Under the pieces are notes generated by a model that saw nothing but the letters and a program-made list of their open reading frames with translations, was not told the DNA's origin and did no database searches. Shown piece after piece: positions 1 to 9,045 of a DNA stretch of 64,000 nucleotides; position 1 is the first letter of the stretch, and the number at the start of each line of letters is the position of its first letter. Both the position numbers and the translations under genes were made by a program. Source of the stretch: Anderseniella sp963700885. GTDB lineage: Bacteria > Pseudomonadota > Alphaproteobacteria > Rhizobiales > Aestuariivirgaceae. Where the stretch lies: positions 317,681-381,680 of the forward strand of contig CAVOZJ010000032.1 of the NCBI GenBank assembly GCA_963700885.1, written 5' to 3'.

Positions 1-1
1 C

Positions 2-568
2 GGTATCGATGTTGAAGAATCTGTGCTGGAGACAGCCCGCGCCCGCACCCGTGAGGCGCACATCTCTGACCGGGTGGAACTGATCCGGGTGGAACCGGGC
101 CCGCTGGATTTTGCCGGTGCTACTTTCGACGTGGTTTTTTCAAAGGATTCCATCGTTCACATTCCGGCAAAGCACGAACTTGCCAGGGATGTGTTTCGCG
201 TTCTGAAGCCTGGCGGCCGGTTCGTGGCATCTGACTGGCTGATGTCACATGACGGAGAACCTTCACCGGACATGCAGGCATACCTGGCTTCGGAAGATCT
301 CGATTTCGGGATGGCCTCGCCCGCAGTATATGCCGACGCCCTGAAGCAGGCCGGGTTTGCCGATGTCGTTCTGACCAACCGCAATGCCTGGTATTGCGAA
401 CAGGCAAAGCGCGAGCTTGCGATGTTGCAGAACGGGCTGGACGACAGGCAGATACAGGAACTGGGCCGCGACATCGTCGAGCACAATATTGCCACCTGGT
501 CCTTGATGATCAGGGTGCTGGAAACCGGTGAGCACTGTCCGCATCATGTTCGCGGACAGAAACCGTGA
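2..568 (+). CDS. SAM-dependent methyltransferase, 5' end outside window
   Basis: C-terminal part of a class I SAM-dependent methyltransferase; the reading frame is open to the first base of the window, so the gene begins upstream. The visible part starts with GIDVEE, the end of the SAM-binding motif I/II region. It continues through FDVVFSKDSIVHIP, the motif IV region that resembles phosphoethanolamine and sarcosine N-methyltransferases, and LKPGGRFVASDW, the usual post-motif strand. The KDSIVHI signature suggests a methyl-acceptor amine in choline or betaine metabolism, which is an inference. Its stop overlaps the next gene, a BetI-like regulator, in GTGA, so the two are probably one transcript. 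Substrate unproven; the N-terminal half is not visible. Confidence 0.8.
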   Translation, partial: GIDVEESVLETARARTREAHISDRVELIRVEPGPLDFAGATFDVVFSKDSIVHIPAKHELARDVFRVLKPGGRFVASDWLMSHDGEPSPDMQAYLASEDLDFGMASPAVYADALKQAGFADVVLTNRNAWYCEQAKRELAMLQNGLDDRQIQELGRDIVEHNIATWSLMIRVLETGEHCPHHVRGQKP

Positions 569-1212
569 CCATGTCTGAAGGAGCGAAACCCAGAAAGGCG
601 GCGCGCGATGTGCGCCGCAAACAGCTTATCGAGGCGACCATCGATGTTCTGGCCACCCGCGGCTATGCCAGTCTGACCATTGGCGATGTTTCGCGTGCGG
701 CGGGCCTGTCACTGGGTATCGTCAACTTTCATTTCGAATCCAAGGCAGCGCTGCTGGCCGATACGCTGAAATACCTGGCCCTCCAGTATCGCGACAACTG
801 GATGGCGGCTGTCGATAAGGCCGGCGATGATCCCGCTGCCAGGCTTTATGCCATGACCAGTGCTGACTTTGATGATGGCATCTGCACTTCGCGCACCTTG
901 CAGGCGTGGGTGAGTTTCTGGGCCGAATCGCAATCCAGGCCTGCCTATGACCAGATGTATGGCGAGGAAGAAGCAGAATACCTGCGATCACTGGAAATCA
1001 TGTGTGCCGACCTGTCCGCACACGGCAACTACAACCGGCCGCGGTCAGGCAGGCTTGATGCCCGCGTGATCAACGCGCTGACCGACGGTCTGTGGGTGGC
1101 GCTCGCCCATACGCCACCGGGCATTTCCCGGCCGGAAGCCCTGAGCGCGCTGCACAATTGTCTTGCAGCGTTCTACCCTGCGCATTTTGACGCAAACGGA
1201 CCAGTCAATTGA
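565..1212 (+). CDS. TetR/AcrR regulator, BetI-like
   Basis: TetR-family repressor of about 215 residues. The N-terminal helix-turn-helix spans roughly residues 18-64 (RRKQLIEATIDVL ... LSLGIVNFHFESKAALL), and the tail resembles the BetI C-terminal domain (QAWVSFWAES). BetI represses choline-to-betaine genes in response to choline. Here no betA/betB lies beside it, so the target may be the upstream methyltransferase with which it overlaps. A GTG at 565 gives the GTGA overlap; an ATG at 571 is an equally good start. The exact ligand is inferred only from family resemblance. Confidence 0.82.
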   Translation: MTMSEGAKPRKAARDVRRKQLIEATIDVLATRGYASLTIGDVSRAAGLSLGIVNFHFESKAALLADTLKYLALQYRDNWMAAVDKAGDDPAARLYAMTSADFDDGICTSRTLQAWVSFWAESQSRPAYDQMYGEEEAEYLRSLEIMCADLSAHGNYNRPRSGRLDARVINALTDGLWVALAHTPPGISRPEALSALHNCLAAFYPAHFDANGPVN

Positions 1213-1294
1213 CCCTGACCCACATTGGTTTATAAGACGCGGGAACTCATTCCATTCATCTTTCGGGCACAGCCCGGACTTATCGGAGAACACC

Positions 1295-2302
1295 ATGGCG
1301 GTACGCGTTGCTATCAACGGATTTGGTCGCATTGGGCGCAACATCTTGCGCGCCATTGCAGAGTCGGGGCGCAAGGACATAAAGGTTGTTGCGATCAATG
1401 ATCTGGGTCCGGTGGAAACCAACGCACACCTGCTGCGTTTCGACAGTGTGCATGGCAGGTTCCCCGGCACGGTGAAGGTCAGGGGCGACCAGATCAACTG
1501 TGGAACCGGCTGGATCAGGGTAACCGCCGAACGCGATCCTTCCAGACTTCCATGGAAGGAAATCGGCGTGGATGTGGCCATGGAGTGTACCGGCATCTTC
1601 ACCTCGCGCGACGCCGCTGCAGCACACCTGAACGCAGGCGCGGCCGAAGTACTGATTTCCGCACCCGGCGCCAATGCCGACATTACTGTGGTTTATGGCG
1701 TGAACCACGATAAGATTACCGGCAGCCACAAGGTTGTCTCCAATGCATCATGCACCACCAACTGCCTGGCGCCGGTGGCCAAGGTGCTGAATGACGAGTT
1801 CGGCATTGAACACGGTTTCATGACGACCATTCATTCCTATACCGGCGATCAGCCGACGCTGGATACCATGCACAAGGATCTCTATCGCGGCCGCGCCGCT
1901 GCGGTATCCATGATCCCGACTTCTACCGGCGCGGCCAAGGCTGTCGGTCTGGTTCTGCCGGAACTGAACGGCAAGCTTGACGGTGTGGCCATTCGCGTGC
2001 CGACGCCGAATGTCTCGGTTGTTGATCTGAAATGCGTGATGTCGAAACCGGTTACGGTCGAACAGGTCAACCGGGCGATGATCAAGGCTTCCAGGGGCGC
2101 GCTGAAAGGTATTCTGGCAGTCACGGACCAGCCCAATGTGTCGATCGACTTCAACCATGATCCGCATTCGTCGACCATTCATCTCGATCAGACCAAGGTG
2201 ATGGATGGCACTCTGGTCAGGGTGATGAGCTGGTACGACAATGAGTGGGGCTTCTCCAACCGCATGGCCGATACGGCCATAGCCCTGCACAAGGCGAAGT
2301 AG
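1295..2302 (+). CDS. gap: Glyceraldehyde-3-phosphate dehydrogenase, type I
   Basis: Cytoplasmic NAD-dependent GAPDH of glycolysis/gluconeogenesis, 335 residues, the normal family length. The Rossmann motif INGFGRIGRNILR is at residues 6-18 and the catalytic cysteine lies in SNASCTTNCLAP near residue 150. The C-terminal SWYDNEWGFSNRM block is intact. The frame is open upstream to 1163, but homology and the MAVRVAINGFGRIGR N-terminus fix the ATG at 1295. rpe follows 6 bp downstream, so both probably form one central-carbon transcript. Several GAPDH paralogues exist in alphaproteobacteria; glycolytic versus Calvin-cycle use cannot be decided from this gene. Confidence 0.96.
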   Translation: MAVRVAINGFGRIGRNILRAIAESGRKDIKVVAINDLGPVETNAHLLRFDSVHGRFPGTVKVRGDQINCGTGWIRVTAERDPSRLPWKEIGVDVAMECTGIFTSRDAAAAHLNAGAAEVLISAPGANADITVVYGVNHDKITGSHKVVSNASCTTNCLAPVAKVLNDEFGIEHGFMTTIHSYTGDQPTLDTMHKDLYRGRAAAVSMIPTSTGAAKAVGLVLPELNGKLDGVAIRVPTPNVSVVDLKCVMSKPVTVEQVNRAMIKASRGALKGILAVTDQPNVSIDFNHDPHSSTIHLDQTKVMDGTLVRVMSWYDNEWGFSNRMADTAIALHKAK

Positions 2303-2308
2303 TCCGCC

Positions 2309-2983
2309 ATGGCGCGTCCCATTCTCATTTCACCGTCGATCCTGTCGGCAGATTTTGCCCGGCTGGGAGAAGAGGTGCGCGCCATTGATGAACAGGGTTG
2401 CGACTGGGTGCATGTCGATGTGATGGATGGGCACTTTGTGCCCAACATCACCATCGGGCCGGTGGTCGTCAAAGCCATAAGGCAGGTGACCGGCAAGGTG
2501 CTCGACGTGCACCTGATGATTTCACCGGCCGATCCCTTCATCGAGGCGTTCGCGGCGGCCGGTTCCGACATCATCACGGTTCACGCCGAGGCCGGACCGC
2601 ATCTTGACCGCACCTTGCAGTTGATCCGCTCGCATGGAAAAAAGGCCGGAGTATCGCTCAATCCGTCGACACCTGAAACCGTGATCGAGTATGTGCTCGA
2701 CCGGCTCGATCTCATACTGGTAATGACGGTTAACCCCGGCTTTGGCGGGCAGGCCTTCATCCCGGAAATGGCGGCCAAGATAGCCCGCATCAGGGATATG
2801 GTCGGCGTCCGCGGCATTCACATTGAAGTGGATGGCGGCATCAGTGAGAAAACCGCCGGTATTGTAGTTGCAGCCGGCGCCGACGTGCTCGTGGCTGGCT
2901 CCGCTGTCTATCAGGACAATGATCCGTCCAGGTATGGCGCCAACATGGATGCCATCCGCAAAGCCGCGGCCTCGGCACTATAG
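2309..2983 (+). CDS. rpe: Ribulose-phosphate 3-epimerase
   Basis: TIM-barrel epimerase interconverting ribulose-5-phosphate and xylulose-5-phosphate in the pentose phosphate (or Calvin) pathway; 224 residues, the usual size. Seen motifs: SPSILSADFARLGEE at the N-terminus, the metal/catalytic HVDVMDGHFVPN near residue 35, MTVNPGFGGQ near 140, and the phosphate-binding VDGGIS near 178 with VAGSAVY near 200. It lies 6 bp after gap and is probably co-transcribed with it. A palindromic element begins two bases after its stop and could end the transcript. Confidence 0.95.
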   Translation: MARPILISPSILSADFARLGEEVRAIDEQGCDWVHVDVMDGHFVPNITIGPVVVKAIRQVTGKVLDVHLMISPADPFIEAFAAAGSDIITVHAEAGPHLDRTLQLIRSHGKKAGVSLNPSTPETVIEYVLDRLDLILVMTVNPGFGGQAFIPEMAAKIARIRDMVGVRGIHIEVDGGISEKTAGIVVAAGADVLVAGSAVYQDNDPSRYGANMDAIRKAAASAL

Positions 2984-2984
2984 A

Positions 2985-3237
2985 GTGTTTCTGGTCGAAC
3001 AGCTTGCCCGCCCTGCGGCGGGCCGTTCATTTTATTGATCGAACAGCTTTCTTCGCTTCGCTCAGGCCGTTCTCCGACCCTGAACAACCCGTGTGATGAA
3101 CTCCAATCCGAAGCACGAAGTGCTGAGGCAAGGCCGACTGGCCGTCATGCGAAGCATGCCCCAGCGGAGCGCAGCCGCAAGGCTGCTAGCGTGAGCGGAA
3201 TAAACTAAACCGGACAAGCCGTTCGACTAGAAACCAC
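2985..3237. repeat. Palindromic non-coding element with paired termini
   Basis: No gene is visible from 2984 to 3554. Bases 2985-3010 and 3211-3237 are near-perfect inverted repeats (core GTCGAACAGCTTGCCCG against GTCGAACGGCTTGTCCG), so the 253-bp unit can close on itself. Inside are a 7-bp GC hairpin with a CTGC loop (3006-3023) that could act as the rpe terminator, an 11-base direct repeat TCGAACAGCTT at 2995 and 3039, and a 6-bp stem with a GCAA tetraloop at about 3173-3188. It could be a MITE-like mobile repeat or a structured RNA; neither is recognised. Confidence 0.55.
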
Positions 3238-3240
3238 ACA

Positions 3241-3272
3241 GAAGGGCCGCGCTGTTGCCAGCGCGGCCCTTC
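3241..3272. terminator. Strong hairpin, candidate terminator
   Basis: A perfect 13-bp GC-rich stem (GAAGGGCCGCGCT paired with AGCGCGGCCCTTC, 6-base loop). It has no clean T-run on either strand. It sits 280 bp beyond the hisG stop on the minus strand and just beyond the palindromic element on the plus strand, so it may separate the two convergent units. From 3273 to 3554 no gene is supported; a 63-codon minus ORF at 3289-3480 has one hydrophobic stretch but no other support. Confidence 0.5.
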
Positions 3273-3554
3273 GCCATCGGCAGCGGTCTCAGCTTGCATG
3301 GGCCTGCAAATTTAGCCATCGGAACCGGGGGAAGCCCGACAACCACAGGATGCTGCCAGCCATGGCCACTGCGACAGTCGATAATTCGGGTGCAAATTCT
3401 AATGGTTCAGCAAACCCCCTGGACATGTTTTGCGAACAATGGACGTCAGGCCGGTATTGTTGTCCACAACGTGTCCGCAAGCAATAATATTCTGCAACAA
3501 AGCCGGTCTGATCAGGCGAAAACGGCCGTATACGGCCAGAATCGACCTGAACGC

Positions 3555-4247
3555 TCAGATAGCCATCTCGAGACGGTTCCTGAGATTTTGAACAACCGGC
3601 CGCGCCGCAACTGTCTGCCTGGCTGCCAGCACCGCCTCAGACTTCAGGATCAGGCCGTCATCCAGTATCTTGAGCCGGTTGGCCTTAAGGGTTGAACCGG
3701 TGGTGGTAATATCGACGATGATCTCGGCTGAACCGGATGCAGGTGCGCCTTCCGTAGCGCCCAGGCTCTCGACAATGCGGTATCCGGTGACGCCATTGTC
3801 CGCAAAGAAGCGCCGCGTCAGTGCCAGGTACTTCGTCGCAACCCGCAGTCTACGACCGTGGGCTTCATAAAATTCGGCCGCCACCTGGTCAAGGTCGCTG
3901 ACAAAGGCGACATCCAGCCAGCTTTCCGGCACCGCTATGACAACGTCGGCCGGACCGAACCCCAGCCGCAACACCACCTCCGCCACGGGTTCGTCCGGCG
4001 AAATTGTCTCGCGCAACAGATCCTCGCCGGTGACACCGAGGTCGACCGTACCGTCGCGCAGGGCTTGCGCTATTTCCGATGCGGACAGGAACGCCACGTC
4101 TACCCCGCTCAGGCCGTTGACTTCACCGCGGTATCCGCGCGCCGACCCGGTTCGCACAATGTCAAATCCGGCGCGGGCAAATATCGCCTCGGCCATTTCC
4201 CGCAATCGTCCCTTGGAAGGCAGTGCAAGTACGAGGTTGCCGCTCAT
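3555..4247 (-). CDS. hisG: ATP phosphoribosyltransferase, short form
   Basis: First enzyme of histidine synthesis, joining ATP and PRPP. At 230 residues it is the short HisG type lacking the C-terminal regulatory domain, which requires HisZ; hisZ lies immediately upstream and overlaps it by 4 bp (ATGA). Visible: LALPSKGRLRE at residues 6-16, the GVDVAFL region, DLGVTGEDLLRE and the PRPP-binding EIIVDITTTGSTLKANRLK near residue 175. Cytoplasmic, part of the hisS-hisZ-hisG unit common in alphaproteobacteria. Confidence 0.95.
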   Translation of the reverse strand: MSGNLVLALPSKGRLREMAEAIFARAGFDIVRTGSARGYRGEVNGLSGVDVAFLSASEIAQALRDGTVDLGVTGEDLLRETISPDEPVAEVVLRLGFGPADVVIAVPESWLDVAFVSDLDQVAAEFYEAHGRRLRVATKYLALTRRFFADNGVTGYRIVESLGATEGAPASGSAEIIVDITTTGSTLKANRLKILDDGLILKSEAVLAARQTVAARPVVQNLRNRLEMAI

Positions 4248-5425
4248 GATGCGGCCCCGCTGCCGGGCAGGAGCCTGCTTGCATATATGGCACAGCCAAC
4301 CGCCGGTATCATTGTGTCGGCGCCGATATCCTTCAGCATCGTGTCATAGCGCCCGCCGCCGGCGATGGTTTCGCTGGCGCCGTCTGCCAGCGGCCGGTCA
4401 ATCTGGAACACAAAACCGGTGTAATATTCCAGGCTGCGGCCAAACACGGCTGCAAATTCCATGTCACCGGTTTCAAGGCCGGCGTTCCTGATCTCCTCGA
4501 CGCGGGCCTCGAACAGGTCAACTGCAGCGGTAAACTCGCCATCGGTTCTTAAGCCCAGTTGCCTCAGTTTTTCAATTGCCAGCAGGGGCGGGGTCCGGAT
4601 CGACAGATAGTCGTCGATCAGCCTGGCATGCTCACCGGACAATGCAGGCTCGCTGCGATCCTGTAATTTTTCGGATAACCGGCCCGCGACCTGCTCGATG
4701 CTGCGTCCTGCAATCATTTCCAGGCCGCTGGCCTCCAGCCGTTGTTCCACAAATACGACGGCATCCAGTTTGCTGGCCGCCATCTCGTCAAGCAGGCCGG
4801 AAATCGATGTCCGGGATTTCGGGCTTTTCCCGGTCAGCTGGTTGAGCAGGTCGCGAAATGCCCGTGGCCGCCAGAACTGACGCTTCAACCGTGTGCGCCA
4901 GCGTTCAGGCATGTCAATTGATGCAAGCAGTGCGGTAAACAGCCCGAGGTCGCCAAGCTGGATTGTGTAGTCCGGCACCCGTGCAGCCTTCAGGGCAGAC
5001 AGTGTCAGGGCCAGCGTTTCCGCATCGTCGGCGGCAATGTCTGTACCGCCGAAAAGCTCCAGGCCAACCTGGTCAAACTCGCCCATTGACGTGTTGCCGG
5101 CGTCCGTTGAATGGCGGAATGCCTTGCCGGCATAACAGTATCGTGCAGCCAGCGCCGGGTCGCCGTCCCGTTCAAGATGGTAGCGGCACGCAGGCACGGT
5201 AAGGTCTGGTCTCAGGCACAACTGTGCACCGGCCGGGTCAGTGAACACATAGGTACGCAAACGGATGTGTTCGCCCGAACGTTCCAGAAATACATCCGCC
5301 GGCTGAATGATGTCGGGCTCGATGAACTCGGCGCCGGCAGCTTCGAACACCTGCGTCATGGAAGCATTGAGCGCATCGATTGCGCGCCGCTCGGCTGAGG
5401 ATTTACCGGTCATCGGCCTCTTCAA
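4244..5425 (-). CDS. hisZ: ATP phosphoribosyltransferase regulatory subunit
   Basis: HisRS-like regulatory subunit that assembles with short HisG into the active hetero-octamer and carries histidine feedback control; no aminoacylation activity is expected. 393 residues. It keeps class II synthetase core features (motif 2-like LRPDLTVPACRYH, GEFDQVGLELFG, and the LEYYTGFVFQI and AGGGRYDTML blocks) but lacks a HisRS anticodon-binding domain. Overlaps hisG downstream (ATGA) and the hisS stop upstream by 4 bp. Translational coupling with hisG is implied by the overlap. Confidence 0.93.
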   Translation of the reverse strand: MKRPMTGKSSAERRAIDALNASMTQVFEAAGAEFIEPDIIQPADVFLERSGEHIRLRTYVFTDPAGAQLCLRPDLTVPACRYHLERDGDPALAARYCYAGKAFRHSTDAGNTSMGEFDQVGLELFGGTDIAADDAETLALTLSALKAARVPDYTIQLGDLGLFTALLASIDMPERWRTRLKRQFWRPRAFRDLLNQLTGKSPKSRTSISGLLDEMAASKLDAVVFVEQRLEASGLEMIAGRSIEQVAGRLSEKLQDRSEPALSGEHARLIDDYLSIRTPPLLAIEKLRQLGLRTDGEFTAAVDLFEARVEEIRNAGLETGDMEFAAVFGRSLEYYTGFVFQIDRPLADGASETIAGGGRYDTMLKDIGADTMIPAVGCAIYASRLLPGSGAAS

Positions 5426-6882
5426 TCCGCGTAGCGCGCAAGGATGTTGCGGACTTCCGCCACAAGGTCGGTTTCCGCCACAGAAACCTGCGCCGGTTGC
5501 CGTTCAACCCATTCTTCACGGCTTGCGATGGCTTTGGCGGCTTCTGCGCCTGCAATCAGGTCTTTCAGCTGCACCTGTCCGGCTGCGCGCTCATCGCCGC
5601 CCTGGATGACAGCCACGGCCGATCCGCGCCGGTCGGCATAGTGCAGCTGCTTGCCGAACTGTTTGGGATTGCCCTGGTAAAGTTCTGCCCGGATGCCGGC
5701 ATCGCGAAGCGCCTGGACCATCTTCTGATACCGCTCGAGACTGTCGGCATCGCGGTCCATCACACACACCACGACCGGTGCCTTGAGTTTTCCGGTTTGC
5801 AGTTTTCCAAGGTTTTTGAGCGCGGTCATCAGGCGCGAAACACCGATGGAAAACCCGGTGGCGGGTACTGACTGGCCGGTAAAGCGCTGCACCAGGCCGT
5901 CATAGCGCCCGCCGCCTGCGACCGAGCCGAACTGCACCGTTTCGCCCCTTTCATTGGTCACGTCGAAAGTCAGTTCGCACTCATAGACCGGGCCGGTATA
6001 GTATTCCAGGCCGCGCACGACCGATGGATCAATCCTGATGCGGGTCTCGTCATAACCGGCAGACCGCACCAGGGTTTCAATCAGCTCAAGCTCGGCAACG
6101 CCTTCATTTCCGTCAATGGCAATGCCGGAAATATAATCCAGAACCGTGCCTGCCTGTGCCTCGTCCAGTCCGGCGCCCTCGGTGAAATCCCCGGCGCCTT
6201 TCCTGCCGCCCTCCCATCGGCCGGCTCCCAGCAGGAGCTTCACCCCTTCGGGTCCGAACTTGTCCAGCTTGTCAATGGCGCGCAGTACCGACAGTCTTGT
6301 GCCGGCATGGTCGTCGCCGCCAATGCCGATTGCCTGCATGACCCCGTCAAGCACCTTGCGGTTGTTGACGCGGATCACATAGTCACCGCGTGCAATGCCC
6401 AGCGCTTCCATTGTGTCGGCCATCATCATGCACATTTCTGCATCCGCACTGACCGGCGGGGCGCCCACCGTGTCGGCGTCAAACTGCATGAACTGGCGGA
6501 ACCGGCCAGGTCCCGGCTTTTCATTGCGGAACACGTAGCCTGCCCTGTATGTGCGGTAAGGCAGCTGGATGTCGTTTATGTTCTGCGCGACATGCCTGGC
6601 CAGCGGTGCTGTCAGGTCATAACGCAGGCTCATCCACTGTTCGTCATCGTCCTTCAGCGAAAACACGCCTTCATTGGGACGGTCACTGTCCGGCAGGAAC
6701 TTGCCCAGCGCATCGGTGTATTCGAACAGCGGTGTTTCCACCGGATCAAAGCCATACAGTTCAAACACCGCCCTGATTCGGGCCACCATCTCGTCGACGG
6801 CGCGGATATCGTCAGCAGAGCGGTCTGCGAAACCGCGTGGCTGCCGGGCTTTTGGCCGGTCTGGTTTTCTGGTTTTCGGCAT
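5422..6882 (-). CDS. hisS: Histidyl-tRNA synthetase
   Basis: Class II aminoacyl-tRNA synthetase charging tRNA-His. Motifs seen: RGFADR at the N-terminus, MSLRYDLTAPLARHVAQN, the PGRFRQFMQFDADTVG motif 2 region, RGLEYYTGPVYE and AGGGRYDGLVQRF, followed by a C-terminal anticodon-binding domain (PVVVCVMDRDADSLE onward). The frame opens at 6957, but the extra 25 residues are Cys/Ser-rich and not HisRS-like. The ATG at 6882 (MPKTRKPDRP) gives 486 residues, near the family size. First gene of the hisS-hisZ-hisG unit. Confidence 0.93.
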   Translation of the reverse strand: MPKTRKPDRPKARQPRGFADRSADDIRAVDEMVARIRAVFELYGFDPVETPLFEYTDALGKFLPDSDRPNEGVFSLKDDDEQWMSLRYDLTAPLARHVAQNINDIQLPYRTYRAGYVFRNEKPGPGRFRQFMQFDADTVGAPPVSADAEMCMMMADTMEALGIARGDYVIRVNNRKVLDGVMQAIGIGGDDHAGTRLSVLRAIDKLDKFGPEGVKLLLGAGRWEGGRKGAGDFTEGAGLDEAQAGTVLDYISGIAIDGNEGVAELELIETLVRSAGYDETRIRIDPSVVRGLEYYTGPVYECELTFDVTNERGETVQFGSVAGGGRYDGLVQRFTGQSVPATGFSIGVSRLMTALKNLGKLQTGKLKAPVVVCVMDRDADSLERYQKMVQALRDAGIRAELYQGNPKQFGKQLHYADRRGSAVAVIQGGDERAAGQVQLKDLIAGAEAAKAIASREEWVERQPAQVSVAETDLVAEVRNILARYAD

Positions 6883-7030
6883 GGGCTGGTACGAAGCTTG
6901 TAAACTGTTCGATGAACATGAAACCCGCCTTCTAGAACATTTCCTGCATGCCTTCAACGCAGTTGAGCAGGTGAATTTAGGTCACGGGTGTCTTGGCAAG
7001 GACACAAGCTTGAGGCAAACTGGGCGTGCC

Positions 7031-7402
7031 ATGAGTGATCTGATGCACGATGAAGTTATTCTCGAAGCCAATAACGCGTTTTATGCGGCTTTCCGCCAGC
7101 GCGACTATCTGGCGATGGAGGAACTTTGGGCGCATCGCACGCCGGTGTGCTGCTACCATCCGGGCTGGCCGGGCATAACCGGCCGCGAAGAGGTGCTGGA
7201 CAGCTGGTACTCGATCCTGGTACTCGGCGACACGCCGGACATCAAGGTGAGCGATACCTGCATAATCCGCAACGGCAATACCGCGCTTGTGTTCTGTACC
7301 GAGCATCTTGGCCAGGTGTCGCTGATTGCCACCAATACATTTGTTGTCGAAGGCGGCAACTGGCGCCTGGTGCATCACCAGGCCGCGCATTTGCCGAACT
7401 AG
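7031..7402 (+). CDS. SnoaL/NTF2-like domain protein
   Basis: Small cone-shaped NTF2-superfamily protein, 123 residues, with the pattern NNAFYAAFRQRDYLAMEELWA ... HPGWPGITGREEVLDSW ... NTFVVEGGNWRLVHHQAAHLP. This is the subgroup often called DUF4440/SnoaL_3. A role such as a ligand-binding or isomerase-like fold cannot be told from sequence. The ATG at 7031 is preferred because homology starts there; the open frame upstream overlaps hisS antisense. Divergent from hisS and just upstream of the CoA ligase gene. Confidence 0.82.
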   Translation: MSDLMHDEVILEANNAFYAAFRQRDYLAMEELWAHRTPVCCYHPGWPGITGREEVLDSWYSILVLGDTPDIKVSDTCIIRNGNTALVFCTEHLGQVSLIATNTFVVEGGNWRLVHHQAAHLPN

Positions 7403-7509
7403 CTCCTGCATTATTCCGCACTGCCGTGCAGCTTGGCGCGAGGCCGGTTTGCGGCCATACTCGCTGTCGCACGCAGACTGGCGTGCAACAGATCTGAGGG
7501 AGACAGGTG

Positions 7510-9045
7510 ATGAGCGATCCACATCCATACAATGCCGCGCCGGATCTGGTCGACCGGCACCTGGATGCAGGCCGTGCCGCCAAGCCGGCCTTCATCGATG
7601 ACACGCGCCAGATCACCTATGGCGAACTGGCCGCGGCAACGCGAAAGGTGGCCAATGTGCTTGACGGGCTCGGCGTGGCGCGCGAGGCCCGCATAGCGGT
7701 GCTCATGCATGACACGGTGGACTGGCCTTGCGTGTTTCTCGGCGCCATACGCGCCGGCATAGTGCCGGTGGCGCTCAACACCCTGCTGACCACGGACCAG
7801 TACAGGTACATGCTGTCGGACAGCCGGTCGCAGGTGCTGCTGGTATCTGAAGGATTGTTGCAGACGGTCGAGCCGGTCCTGGCAGACCTGCCGTTCCTGA
7901 AGCATGTGGTTGTTGCCGGAGGTAAAGCGGGCAGGCACAAGTCCTTCGAAACCCTGATGTCGGCTGCCAGTGATGAGCACGCGGCAGCCGATACGTCTTC
8001 TGACGAAGTGGCATTCTGGTTGTATTCGTCCGGCTCGACCGGACAGCCAAAGGGTGTCATGCATGTCCACTCCAGCCTGATGGATACGGCCAAAACCTAC
8101 GGCGCGGAAATGCTCGGCATATCACAGGACGACGTGTGCTTTTCTGCCGCCAAGTTCTTCTTTGCCTACGGGTTGGGAAATTCCCTGACCTTCCCCCTGT
8201 CGGCAGGCGCGACAACAGTCCTTCTGACGGGAAGGCCGACGCCGCAGGCCGTGCAGGAAAAACTGCATGCCCACAACGCCACCATATTCTTTGGTGTGCC
8301 GACGCTGTATGCCGCCATGCTGGCGGACAAGTCCCTGACACCCGAAACAGGGTCTGACCGCCTGGCAAAGTGCATATCCGCCGGTGAAGCCCTGCCTGCT
8401 GAGGTATCGGCAGGCTGGCACAAACGGTTTGGTGTCGAAATTTGGGACGGTATCGGCTCGACAGAAATGCTGCACATTTTCCTGTCCAACGGTCCTGCAG
8501 CCCAAAAGCGCGGCACGACCGGCAAGGCAGTACCGGGCTATGACTTGTGCCTGGTTGGCGAGGCAGGCGAGGAACTGGGTGCAGGAGAAATCGGCGAACT
8601 GCTGGTTTGCGGCGCATCGTGCTGCAATGGGTACTGGAACAAGCGTGACAAGACCCGTCAGACCTTTGAGGGCATGTGGGCGCGCACCGGCGACAAGTAC
8701 ATTCGCGACGAGGACGGATTCTACCACTATTGCGGGCGCACCGATGACATGTTCAAGGTGTCAGGCATCTGGGTATCACCGTTTGAAGTGGAGTCCGCGC
8801 TGGTCAGCCATGCAGCAGTGCTCGAGGCAGCCGTCGTGGCTCACATGGATGATGAGGGGCTGGTCAAGCCCAAGGCCTTTGTGGTGCTGAAACAGGGCTT
8901 TTCCGGCGACGGCCTGTTCGAGGAACTGAAAGACCATGTCAAGGCGCAGGCAGGCCCGTGGAAATATCCCCGCTGGATCGAGTTCCTGCCCGACCTGCCG
9001 AAGACGGCAACCGGCAAGATCCAGCGCTTCAGGTTGCGTGCATGA
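7510..9045 (+). CDS. Benzoate-CoA ligase family enzyme
   Basis: ANL-superfamily acyl-CoA synthetase of 511 residues. AMP-binding P-loop YSSGSTGQPKGVMH lies near residue 178, the A5-type motif WDGIGSTEMLHIF near 315, the ARTGDKY motif near 393 and the C-terminal lysine motif LPKTATGKIQRFRLR at the end. The GSTEMLHIFLSN block and overall layout fit the benzoate/aryl-CoA ligase branch (BadA/BclA). No ring-reduction or box genes are nearby, so the acid substrate is open. A GAGGGAGA ribosome site favours the ATG at 7510 over the GTG at 7507. Overlaps the next gene in ATGA. Confidence 0.86.
   Translation: MSDPHPYNAAPDLVDRHLDAGRAAKPAFIDDTRQITYGELAAATRKVANVLDGLGVAREARIAVLMHDTVDWPCVFLGAIRAGIVPVALNTLLTTDQYRYMLSDSRSQVLLVSEGLLQTVEPVLADLPFLKHVVVAGGKAGRHKSFETLMSAASDEHAAADTSSDEVAFWLYSSGSTGQPKGVMHVHSSLMDTAKTYGAEMLGISQDDVCFSAAKFFFAYGLGNSLTFPLSAGATTVLLTGRPTPQAVQEKLHAHNATIFFGVPTLYAAMLADKSLTPETGSDRLAKCISAGEALPAEVSAGWHKRFGVEIWDGIGSTEMLHIFLSNGPAAQKRGTTGKAVPGYDLCLVGEAGEELGAGEIGELLVCGASCCNGYWNKRDKTRQTFEGMWARTGDKYIRDEDGFYHYCGRTDDMFKVSGIWVSPFEVESALVSHAAVLEAAVVAHMDDEGLVKPKAFVVLKQGFSGDGLFEELKDHVKAQAGPWKYPRWIEFLPDLPKTATGKIQRFRLRA

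Noticed and set aside
3255..3695. Plus ORF of 146 codons after the palindromic element
   Set aside because: Overlaps hisG antisense and begins in a hairpin; no start signal or domain.
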